Below are positions 1 to 5,557 of a DNA stretch of 6,832 nucleotides, piece after piece (the stretch's first letter is position 1; the number at the start of each line of letters is the position of its first letter). The DNA comes from Candidatus Zixiibacteriota bacterium. Its GTDB lineage: Bacteria > Zixibacteria > MSB-5A5 > SM1-73. The stretch lies in the NCBI GenBank assembly GCA_029933635.1, contig JAOZNS010000041.1:9026-15857 (forward strand), given 5' to 3'. The notes beneath the pieces were generated by a model. That model had not been told where the DNA came from. It was given only the letters and a program-made list of their open reading frames with translations, and did no database searches. A program made the translations under genes and the position numbers.

Positions 1-55
1 TGGAGATCACCGTTGTTGAGTATGGCAATCATGCACCGGTTTTAGATTCGATAGG
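1..55 (+). repeat. 55-bp exact direct repeat, copy 1 (copy 2 at 283-337)
   Basis: Positions 1-55 are identical to 283-337, exactly one repeat period (282 bp) apart. The sequences diverge at 56 versus 338. The identical block encodes the last strand of one domain, the EYGNHAP linker and LDSIG of the next. It may extend left of the window. Confidence 0.95.
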
Positions 56-3000
56 ACCCAAGAGTGTTGTTGAGGGTGAGGTTTTAGAGTTCAGGTTACA
101 TGCCACTGATGAGGATTTGGATTCGATCATTTTGGATACTTTGAACGTTCCTTTGAATGCCAGCTTTGTGGATTCTGGCAATGGATCGGGCTCGTTTGTC
201 TTCACTCCTGATTTCACTCAGGCTGGGATATATTATGTGACCTTCATTGCCTCGGATGGTTCTTCTTCTGACAGTGAGGTTGTGGAGATCACCGTTGTTG
301 AGTATGGCAATCATGCACCGGTTTTAGATTCGATAGGGTCCCAAACCGTGGTTGAGCAAGATACACTGGAGCTCTGGGTCCATGCTACGGATATAGATTT
401 AGATTCTATTGTTCTAAGTGCTTCGGGAATTCCGCTTAATGCCAGTTTTGTTGATTCAGGTAATGGCGCTGGATCGTTTAGCTTTATCCCTGAAGTGGGG
501 CAGGCTGGGACGTATTACGTGGTCTTCATTGCTTCGGATACGGCTCTCTCTGACAGTGAGGTGGTGGAGATAACGGTGACAGAGTGGTCTAATCGTCCAC
601 CGGTGCTGGATTCCATCGGGTCCAAGACCGTCTCTGAGGGGGATACTTTGTTGTTTGGAGTTTCTGCCTCTGATCCGGATGGGACCATTCCTCTTCTCTC
701 TGTCAGCAATCTTCCAGAGCATGCCAGCTTTGTGGATAGCGGAAATGGTCATGGGTCATTTGAGTTCTATCCTGATTTTTATCAGGCGGGCGTGGAGACG
801 GTGACGATCACTGCCATAGACACCAGTTACTCGCCCCAGTTAAGCGATTTTGAAAATGTAGAGATCGTCATTGTGGATGTTAACCAGCCACCTCAGATTG
901 ATTCGATAGGTCCGAAGACCGTTCAGGCTGGGGATACCCTTGAGATTCGGGTGGTGGGAACCGATCCCACCGATCCAGATGGGGGACCGCTTCATCTTAC
1001 CGTCATGGATCTCCCACAGAATGCCACCTTCCAAGATAGCGGTGGAGGCATAGGGGGATTTGTCTTTGCACCGGATTACCTCCAGGTGGGCGTGGATACG
1101 GTGACGTTCTATTGCACGGACGAAGGTATTCCTCCCTTATCGGGATATGAGGTGGTCCAGATTACCGTGACCGAGGGAGCCAATCGACCTCCGGTTCTGG
1201 ACTCCATAGGCTATAAATTGGTGACCGAGGGAGACACCTTGGAATTCAGGGTGCATGCCACGGATCCGGATGGATCCATCCCGGTTCTTTATACCAGCCA
1301 ACCTTTGCCAGCTAATGCCACCTTTATAGATTCAGGAAATGGCGCAGGAGGTTTTCTATTCACGCCGGATTATACCCAGGCGGGAATATACGAGGTCACC
1401 TTCTATGCCACCGATGGAGAGCTTATTGACTATGAGCAGGTATTGATCCAGGTGGTGGAGGCTGGCAACCAACCTCCGGTCTTGGATTCCATCGGACCTC
1501 ATAGCGTGAGGGAGGGAGATACATTGATCTTTATGGTAAGCGCTTCTGATCCAGATAGCACCCTACTTGCCCTCAGCGTGGATAGCTTGCCCATAGGGGC
1601 TTTCTTTACCGATAGCGCCAACGGGACCGGACTGTTTGAGTTCTATCCAGCTTATGTCCAAGCTGGCATTTATAATCTGGTTTTCATGGCCTCTGATGGA
1701 GAACTGACCGATAGTGAGGTGGTGCAGATAACGGTTACCGAAGCAGGCAATCAACCGCCGGTGTTAGACTCCATAAGCGACACTGCGGTGGTCGAAAGGG
1801 AGTGGTTAACATTTGTGGTCACTGCTGGAGATCCGGATAGCACCACTCCTATCATGAGGGCAAGCGATCTGCCACCTTCCGCCACCTTCACCGACAATGG
1901 TGACGGCACTGGCACCTTCGTTTACCGGCCCACTTATTTTGAGCAAGGAGCTTATCATACCCTGTTTGAAGCCATCGATTCGGTGGACACTCTTCTAAAG
2001 GACTGGCAGGTGGTGGAGATCACAGTTATAGACTCCAATCAACACCCAGAGGTTACCGTTGAGCCAGATTTGTCCCTCTATGTGGTAGATGAGGGGGACA
2101 CCTGCATGTTCAAGGTAATTGGCACGGACCCAGACAGCACCATCCCCAGTCCTCATGTGATTCCCCTGCCGGACAATGCCACCTTAATAGATAGCGGAAA
2201 CGGGGTGGGAGTCTTCATCTTTACCCCGGACTACACCCAAGGAGGATATCCCAATCCATACAAGGATTATGCGGAGACCGTGTTTGTGGTAGACCAGCTT
2301 TATCCTGATACCACTTGGGCCTCGTCTCGGGCAATAAGGGTGTATGATAGGCCGGAGCCACCCTATATAGTGCCAATAAATGATACCACCATCGTAGAGG
2401 GAGAGACTTTGGATATTCATGTGGTCACCACCTCCATCGCAGATATACCCAGCTTACAAGCAATGGGTCTGCCTCCAAACGCCTCCTTTGAGGATAGCGG
2501 TAATGGTCGAGGGTGGTTTAACTTCACTCCAGATTTCACCCAGGGAGATTCCACATATCAGGTGACGTTTGTGGCCCAAAGCAGAGGGCTGGCTGATACC
2601 GAGTATGTCAACATAACTGTGCTGGAGTCAGGTAATCATGCCCCGGTTTTAGACTCAATTGGACCTCAACAGATTGACGAGGCGCAAATATTGAGTTTGC
2701 GTATTCACGCCATCGATGTGGATGGGGATTCCATAATCCTGGATACCCTGAATGTGCCTCAGAACGCCACCTTTATCGATTCGGGGAATGGTGCCGGATC
2801 GTTCGTCTTCCAGCCGGATTGGACCCAGCCAGGAGTTTACTACGTTACCTTCTATGCCAAGGATACTCAGGATGCCATAGATAGCGAGGTGGTGGAGATC
2901 ACGGTGATAGATGTGGATCAGCCACCGGTTCTGGACTCCATCGGGCCAAAGACTGTAGCGGAGGGCGAGACGCTAAAATTCCGGGTGCATGCCACGGATG

Positions 3001-3965
3001 TGGATAGCGACAGCTTGGTCTTAAGCGCGGCACCCCTTCCGGAGCATGCCACATTTGTGGACTCCGGCAACGGAGCGGGACTCTTTACCTTCGTGCCAGA
3101 CTATTATCAGGCGGGAGTGTTTTCCGTGTACTTCACCGTGAGCGACTTGAATTCCTCTGACCAGGAGATGGTTCCCATTACGGTAAGCAATGTGCCTCAG
3201 CCTCCGAATATAGATTCCATCGGACCCCAGAGCGTAACTGAGGGAGATACCTTACAGTTCAGGATCTTTGCCACCGACCCGGATGGTGATCCATTTGTCT
3301 TCAGCGTGGAGAACAACCCGCCCAATTCATCCTTGATGGATTCGGGCAATGGTGCGGCTTCATTCTGGTTTGCTCCGGATTATCTGCAGGCTGGAGTATA
3401 TCTGGTTACCTTCAAAGCCACCGATACCACCGGGAGAGCAGATAGCCAAATGGTGGAGATAACCGTAAACGAGGCGGGGAATCAGCCTCCAGTTCTGGCT
3501 CCTCTGCCCGATAGCGTCCAGCCAGCTATAGGGGATACTTTCAACTTAGCTGTTTATGCCACCGATCCAGACGGACCCAGCATAGCCTTAAGCGTGGGCG
3601 CCTTACCTGCAAATTCCAATTTTGTAGATAGCGGGAACGGAACGGGTCTGTTCACCTTCATTCCGGATACCACCCAGGCAGATTCGATCTATCTGGTCAC
3701 CTTCATAGCCTCGGATGGTTCTTTGGCTGACAGTCAAACGGTGGTGATGGAGGTGATCTCCTATGTTCCGGGCGATGCAAATGGTGATGGGACGGTGGAT
3801 CTGGGAGATGTGGTATATCTGGTGAGTTACCTGTATCGGGACGGTCCTCCACCGGATCCGTTTGTGACCGGCGATGCCAATTGCGATGGCGAGGTTAACC
3901 TGGGAGACGTGGTTTATCTTATCAGCTATCTTTACCGGGGTGGTCCTCCCCCCGGCTGTCCATAA
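1..3965 (+). CDS. Giant secreted multidomain protein of Ig/cadherin-like repeats with C-terminal dockerin (5' end outside window)
   Basis: The frame is open from position 3 to the TAA at 3963-3965, giving 1,320 residues. The first ATG in frame (117) lies inside a repeat, so the true start and any signal peptide are left of the window. The protein has thirteen repeats of about 94 residues followed by a dockerin. The repeat consensus reads N(Q/H/R)PPVLDSIG, then EGDTLxFxVxATDPDG, LPxxAxFxDSGNGxG, FxFxPDxxQAG and VTFxAxDG, ending in SEVVxITVxE. This resembles the putative-Ig (He_PIG) and cadherin-like beta-sandwich families; the DPD/DxD acids are plausible calcium ligands. The protein is almost free of cysteine. 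It probably acts outside the cell as a long rod, adhesin or scaffold client. No catalytic domain, membrane anchor, LPXTG motif or type IX sorting domain is visible. No terminator follows the stop, so co-transcription with the next gene is possible. The architecture is secure; the exact role is unknown. Confidence 0.95.
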   Translation, partial: EITVVEYGNHAPVLDSIGPKSVVEGEVLEFRLHATDEDLDSIILDTLNVPLNASFVDSGNGSGSFVFTPDFTQAGIYYVTFIASDGSSSDSEVVEITVVEYGNHAPVLDSIGSQTVVEQDTLELWVHATDIDLDSIVLSASGIPLNASFVDSGNGAGSFSFIPEVGQAGTYYVVFIASDTALSDSEVVEITVTEWSNRPPVLDSIGSKTVSEGDTLLFGVSASDPDGTIPLLSVSNLPEHASFVDSGNGHGSFEFYPDFYQAGVETVTITAIDTSYSPQLSDFENVEIVIVDVNQPPQIDSIGPKTVQAGDTLEIRVVGTDPTDPDGGPLHLTVMDLPQNATFQDSGGGIGGFVFAPDYLQVGVDTVTFYCTDEGIPPLSGYEVVQITVTEGANRPPVLDSIGYKLVTEGDTLEFRVHATDPDGSIPVLYTSQPLPANATFIDSGNGAGGFLFTPDYTQAGIYEVTFYATDGELIDYEQVLIQVVEAGNQPPVLDSIGPHSVREGDTLIFMVSASDPDSTLLALSVDSLPIGAFFTDSANGTGLFEFYPAYVQAGIYNLVFMASDGELTDSEVVQITVTEAGNQPPVLDSISDTAVVEREWLTFVVTAGDPDSTTPIMRASDLPPSATFTDNGDGTGTFVYRPTYFEQGAYHTLFEAIDSVDTLLKDWQVVEITVIDSNQHPEVTVEPDLSLYVVDEGDTCMFKVIGTDPDSTIPSPHVIPLPDNATLIDSGNGVGVFIFTPDYTQGGYPNPYKDYAETVFVVDQLYPDTTWASSRAIRVYDRPEPPYIVPINDTTIVEGETLDIHVVTTSIADIPSLQAMGLPPNASFEDSGNGRGWFNFTPDFTQGDSTYQVTFVAQSRGLADTEYVNITVLESGNHAPVLDSIGPQQIDEAQILSLRIHAIDVDGDSIILDTLNVPQNATFIDSGNGAGSFVFQPDWTQPGVYYVTFYAKDTQDAIDSEVVEITVIDVDQPPVLDSIGPKTVAEGETLKFRVHATDVDSDSLVLSAAPLPEHATFVDSGNGAGLFTFVPDYYQAGVFSVYFTVSDLNSSDQEMVPITVSNVPQPPNIDSIGPQSVTEGDTLQFRIFATDPDGDPFVFSVENNPPNSSLMDSGNGAASFWFAPDYLQAGVYLVTFKATDTTGRADSQMVEITVNEAGNQPPVLAPLPDSVQPAIGDTFNLAVYATDPDGPSIALSVGALPANSNFVDSGNGTGLFTFIPDTTQADSIYLVTFIASDGSLADSQTVVMEVISYVPGDANGDGTVDLGDVVYLVSYLYRDGPPPDPFVTGDANCDGEVNLGDVVYLISYLYRGGPPPGCP
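27..3761 (+). repeat. Array of 13 tandem Ig/cadherin-like coding repeats
   Basis: Repeat starts, taken at the residue before QPP/HAP/RPP, are 27, 309, 591, 882, 1182, 1467, 1749, 2037, 2352, 2634, 2916, 3195 and 3480. The lengths are 94, 94, 97, 100, 95, 94, 96, 105, 94, 94, 93, 95 and about 94 residues. Most units keep LDSIG, EGDTL or EGETL, a DPD/DxD acidic turn and DSGNG followed by an F-x-F/W-x-PD strand. Units 8 and 9 are the most divergent: 8 lacks LDSIG and carries an insertion, and 9 lacks the DPD turn. The array continues upstream, because the window begins in the EITV strand of another repeat. DNA identity between units is mostly low despite protein similarity; the exception is the junction of units 1 and 2. 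Confidence 0.93.
283..337 (+). repeat. 55-bp exact direct repeat, copy 2
   Basis: This is the second copy of the block at 1-55, spanning the junction of repeat units 1 and 2. Other unit junctions in this gene encode similar residues with different codons, so the exact identity points to a recent duplication or gene conversion. Confidence 0.95.
3768..3962 (+). other. C-terminal dockerin domain (two EF-hand-like loops) of the giant protein
   Basis: The C-terminal 65 residues contain two near-identical halves. The loops are DANGDGTVDLGD and DANCDGEVNLGD, each followed by VVYL(V/I)SYLYR and GPPP. Over 30 aligned residues, 23 are identical. The loops have the canonical 12-residue calcium spacing (acid at 1, Asn at 3, Asp at 5, Asp at 12), as in type I dockerins (PF00404). 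The second half carries a cysteine in the loop (codon 3882-3884) and another next to the C terminus (codon 3957-3959), which could form a disulfide. Known dockerins bind cohesins to attach secreted proteins to a scaffold. The next gene encodes a cohesin-like domain, which makes such a partnership plausible. Binding itself is inferred. Confidence 0.9.
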
Positions 3966-4080
3966 ATAAAGGGGCGGACGAAAAAAACCAATCAGATTCG
4001 GTGAAGGGAAACTCAAGCATTGTGAGTGGATGATGGAGAGAGAACTTAAGCTATTTTAAAAAGGATGTGCATAACAGCCA

Positions 4081-4087
4081 AAGGGAG
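4081..4087 (+). promoter_or_regulatory. Ribosome binding site of the cohesin gene
   Basis: AAGGGAG lies 8 nt before the ATG at 4096. It supports that start, which is also followed at once by a good signal peptide. Confidence 0.7.
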
Positions 4088-4095
4088 CTCTGAAG

Positions 4096-4851
4096 ATGTT
4101 CAACCATAAAAGCTTTTTTGCCCCATTTGCCCGAATCATCTCAGGTATTGGTGTGATGGCATTCGGTTTGGCAGGTCTTTGTCCCCCTGTCTCTGCTCAG
4201 GGAGGATTTTCGATTGGCCTCAGCTCCGGAGTGGTGGCGGATCCCGGACAGATGGAGGTGCCCGTATATTTTGTCTTGGAAAGCCCCGATTCGATAGCGG
4301 GGGTGGATATGCTTTTGGAATTTGATCCGAATCTTCTGGCCTTCAATGAGATCAACCTGGAAACTCGTTTTCAGCAGGTCAGTTATGATGAGTCACAGCC
4401 GGGAAAGCTAAGAATGGAGCTTAGGAGACATCATCCGGATTCGACTTATCTCGGTCCGTTGGCGCCGGGGACCGATACCCTGGGCACAATTTTGATGGAC
4501 GTGACCACACAGGACCTTTTGATGGACCTTGAGGCTCAAGTGAGCTTTTTTGAGGACCCTCTAACCCCTTTTGTCGACAACAGGTTAGTTAGAAGCGATA
4601 GCAGTTTCATAACTTCTCCGGAGCTTGAGCTTTCCGATGGAGGTATTTTAATCAGACATCCTTTGTATGGCGATATAAACGATGATGGATATCCGAATAC
4701 CATCGCGGATGCTATCTTTTTTTTGAATTTCCTGGCTGGCAGTCAGGAACTTACCCCCCGGCAAAGGGCTAACTCCGATATGAACAGGGATGGGACCCAG
4801 GCGAGCATGGTTGATTTCATGCAACTGATCCAACTCATTGTGGAGGAGTAA
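4096..4851 (+). CDS. Secreted cohesin-like protein with C-terminal dockerin-like domain
   Basis: The protein has 251 residues. Residues 1-34 are a signal peptide: a basic and polar start, a hydrophobic core around 14-28, and a likely cut after VSA before Q35. Residues 38-187 resemble a cohesin domain (PF00963): SxGVVADPGQ, then VPVYF, AGVDMLLEFDPNLLAF, a loop region, PLAPGTDTLGTI and a closing SDGGILI strand. Residues 192-251 form a dockerin-like tail with two acidic loops, D193-I-N-D-D-G and D228-M-N-R-D-G, each followed by a helix. In both loops the last acid sits at position 13 (D205, D240) instead of 12. The mature part has no cysteine. The gene follows the dockerin-bearing giant gene by 130 bp with no clear terminator between, so the two may form an operon. 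The likely role is an extracellular adaptor that holds dockerin proteins through its cohesin and itself docks elsewhere. The fold is fairly sure; partners are inferred. Confidence 0.92.
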   Translation: MFNHKSFFAPFARIISGIGVMAFGLAGLCPPVSAQGGFSIGLSSGVVADPGQMEVPVYFVLESPDSIAGVDMLLEFDPNLLAFNEINLETRFQQVSYDESQPGKLRMELRRHHPDSTYLGPLAPGTDTLGTILMDVTTQDLLMDLEAQVSFFEDPLTPFVDNRLVRSDSSFITSPELELSDGGILIRHPLYGDINDDGYPNTIADAIFFLNFLAGSQELTPRQRANSDMNRDGTQASMVDFMQLIQLIVEE

Positions 4852-4941
4852 AAAACCTTTGCAGAAAAGCAAATTAGCTTTCAAGAGAGACTTTAAATAT
4901 AAGGAGCTGTTGTCGAAAGTCAGATTGTTGGGTGATGAATT

Positions 4942-4985
4942 CCCGCCCCTATCGGAGACAACAACTTACCAACCATAGGGCCGGG
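4942..4985 (+). repeat. Strong imperfect inverted repeat (11-bp arms, one mismatch)
   Basis: CCCGCCCCTAT at 4942-4952 pairs with ATAGGGCCGGG at 4975-4985, with one C-C mismatch (4946/4981) and a 22-nt loop. It lies 90 bp after the cohesin stop codon. No T run follows, so it is not a classical terminator. It may stabilise the 3' end of the mRNA or be a remnant of a mobile palindromic element. Confidence 0.7.
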
Positions 4986-5021
4986 TATTTAGCCCTGCCA
5001 ATAAAGTTGGGCAATAGCCCA
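4983..5021 (+). repeat. Nested palindromes overlapping the preceding inverted repeat
   Basis: GGGTATT (4983-4989) can pair with AATAGCCC (5013-5020, one bulged G). Inside it, TGCCAA (4996-5001) pairs with TTGGGCA (5007-5013, one bulge), sharing A5013 with the outer arm. An alternative fold is the perfect hairpin TGGGC-AATA-GCCCA at 5008-5021. The GGG at 4983-4985 is also used by the upstream hairpin, so the folds exclude each other. The layout resembles REP-like palindromes. It could also be a weak terminator for the cohesin gene, because T-rich sequence follows loosely. Confidence 0.5.
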
Positions 5022-5082
5022 TAATAATTTCTGTACCTTTTCTCCAAAGGGAAGAATTTTGCCCAAAAAATTAAAAAAATAC

Positions 5083-5116
5083 TTGACAAAATTGAGTTTG
5101 AACCATTAATTATAAT
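5083..5116 (+). promoter_or_regulatory. Promoter-like -35/-10 pair upstream of the third gene
   Basis: A perfect TTGACA at 5083-5088 follows an A-rich stretch (5065-5082) that could be an UP element. A perfect TATAAT lies at 5111-5116, but the spacer is 22 bp, longer than the usual 16-18. The -10 choices at normal spacing (ATTAAT 5105-5110, TAATTA 5107-5112) are poor. Transcription would start near 5123, giving a leader of about 450 nt for the gene at 5571. Both boxes match consensus exactly, but the spacing leaves doubt about unaided function. Confidence 0.55.
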
Positions 5117-5120
5117 GGTT
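5101..5120 (+). promoter_or_regulatory. Perfect palindrome over the -10 box (operator-like)
   Basis: AACCATTA (5101-5108) and TAATGGTT (5113-5120) are perfect inverted 8-bp arms around ATTA. The right arm overlaps the TATAAT box, and the palindrome holds TATAAT on both strands. A dimeric regulator bound here would cover the -10 element. The regulator is unknown. Confidence 0.55.
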
Positions 5121-5143
5121 ACATGGTTAGTAGCCGGAGCTGG

Positions 5144-5195
5144 AAAGAATAAAGGAAATGGTAACAGATATCTTCTCTTCTCTTCCTTTATCTTT
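5144..5195 (+). other. Leader hairpin with long arms
   Basis: AAAGAATAAAGGAA (5144-5157) pairs with TTCCTTTATCTTT (5183-5195) with one bulged A around a 25-nt loop. The 9-nt direct repeat GAGCTGGAA lies at 5137-5145 and 5196-5204, flanking the stem and overlapping its left arm by 2 nt. This is the first structure in the presumed leader of the third gene. Confidence 0.5.
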
Positions 5196-5264
5196 GAGCT
5201 GGAAGTAGTTCTTTCTTTTACTTTGGCAGAAAATCCTTTTTCAGTTTCAGAAATTTGATCTTGG

Positions 5265-5281
5265 TTGTTCTAAAAGAGCAA
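5265..5281 (+). other. Short perfect leader hairpin with AAA loop
   Basis: TTGTTCT (5265-5271) pairs with AGAGCAA (5275-5281) through one U-G wobble. Wobbles outside the arms could extend the stem. No T run follows, so it is not a terminator. Confidence 0.5.
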
Positions 5282-5311
5282 TTGTGTAAACTAACTTTAT
5301 AAACTCTTACT

Positions 5312-5324
5312 CCTCCGCTGGAGG
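5312..5324 (+). other. CCTCC-GCT-GGAGG hairpin
   Basis: CCTCC (5312-5316) and GGAGG (5320-5324) form a perfect 5-bp stem with a three-base loop. The same CCTCC could instead pair with the GGAGG at 5345-5349 in the next motif, giving two exclusive folds. Confidence 0.5.
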
Positions 5325-5330
5325 CGGGGG

Positions 5331-5398
5331 ATTTGAGGCTGGAAGGAGGTGAGGGGAACGTCTCTAAGGCAAGATCATAAAAGATTTTGTCTTGAGGC
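5331..5398 (+). ncRNA. Leader RNA motif, copy A
   Basis: This is a 68-nt element that shares ordered blocks with copy B at 5447-5509. The blocks are ATTTGAGG (5331-5338), GGAAGGAGGTGA (5341-5352), TCTC-NN-AGGCAAG (5361-5373) and TGTCTTGAGGC (5388-5398). CAAGA (5370-5374) pairs with TCTTG (5390-5394), with a small inner AAA/UUU stem between. The GGAGGTGA block looks like a perfect Shine-Dalgarno, but no ATG, GTG or TTG follows at a useful distance, so a structural or regulatory role is more likely. No T run follows this copy. The motif does not match a riboswitch class that I can name. Confidence 0.5.
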
Positions 5399-5410
5399 GA
5401 ATGAGTCTAA

Positions 5411-5445
5411 TTTCCATCTACTTGAGGAAATCTGGAAAAAATTCC
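5411..5445 (+). other. Two small hairpins between motif copies
   Basis: TTTCC (5411-5415) pairs with GGAAA (5426-5430) around a loop containing ATCTACTTGA. GGAA-AAAA-TTCC follows at 5434-5445. The ATCTACTTGA decamer (5416-5425) recurs at 5549-5558, just before the real ribosome binding site. Confidence 0.4.
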
Positions 5446-5446
5446 T

Positions 5447-5509
5447 ATTTGTGGGGAAAGGAGGTGAAATCTCCCAGGCAAGTTTCAGAAATTCAATCTG
5501 TCTTGGGGC
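5447..5509 (+). ncRNA. Leader RNA motif, copy B
   Basis: This is the second copy of the motif at 5331-5398, with the blocks in the same order: ATTTGTGG (5447-5454), GGAAAGGAGGTGA (5455-5467), TCTC-NN-AGGCAAG (5470-5482) and TGTCTTGGGGC (5499-5509). CAAG (5479-5482) pairs with CTTG (5502-5505), and CAGA (5486-5489) pairs with TCTG (5497-5500) inside. GGAG (5460-5463) can pair with CTCC (5471-5474). The copy runs straight into a T run. The block GGTGAAATCTCCCAGGCAAG recalls the 3' part of glycine aptamers, but their other conserved core is not present, so that identity is not claimed. Confidence 0.5.
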
Positions 5510-5515
5510 TTTTTT
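5473..5515 (+). terminator. Terminator-like hairpin with T6 tract in the leader (possible attenuator)
   Basis: CCC (5473-5475) and CAAG (5479-5482) pair with CTTG (5502-5505) and GGG (5506-5508), with AGG bulged out. An inner CAGA/TCTG stem caps the structure with a 7-nt loop. C5509 and six T residues (5510-5515) follow. It lies inside the leader, 55 nt before the third gene's start. Its lower stem competes with the GGAG/CTCC hairpin at 5460-5474, as expected for an attenuator. The stem is interrupted, so strength is uncertain. Confidence 0.5.
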
Positions 5516-5535
5516 AAGTTAATCTTCTTATGCGG

Positions 5536-5554
5536 GTAGATATTTTCTATCTAC
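5536..5554 (+). promoter_or_regulatory. Perfect hairpin just upstream of the ribosome binding site
   Basis: GTAGATA (5536-5542) and TATCTAC (5548-5554) form a perfect 7-bp stem with a TTTTC loop. It ends three bases before the AAAGGAG ribosome binding site, so it could affect ribosome access or protect the mRNA. Confidence 0.6.
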
Positions 5555-5557
5555 TTG

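Noticed and set aside
27..3761. CRISPR-like regular repeats
   Set aside because: The 280-300 bp periodicity is in frame and encodes protein domains; there are no short identical repeats with unique spacers.
3603..4016. Minus-strand ORF of 137 codons
   Set aside because: It is a shadow of the last repeat and dockerin; its repetitive parts mirror the duplicated dockerin codons.
3966..4095. Terminator or promoter in the gap between the giant gene and the cohesin gene
   Set aside because: Only a weak 5-bp hairpin (ACTCA 4011-4015 / TGAGT 4023-4027) without a T run and no -35/-10 pair at proper spacing are seen.
4648..4884. Minus-strand ORF of 78 codons, and other minus-strand ORFs of 60-100 codons under the giant gene
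   Set aside because: All are antisense shadows of repetitive coding sequence without domain features of their own.
4935..5024. Small plus-strand ORF of 29 codons after the cohesin gene
   Set aside because: There is no convincing ribosome binding site, and the sequence is explained by the strong palindromes that overlap it.
5447..5509. Glycine riboswitch
   Set aside because: GGTGAAATCTCCCAGGCAAG resembles the 3' conserved part, but the other conserved core (CCGAAGG...GCAA) is missing and the flanking pairing differs. Cyclic-di-GMP, SAM, guanidine-II and fluoride patterns were considered and do not fit.
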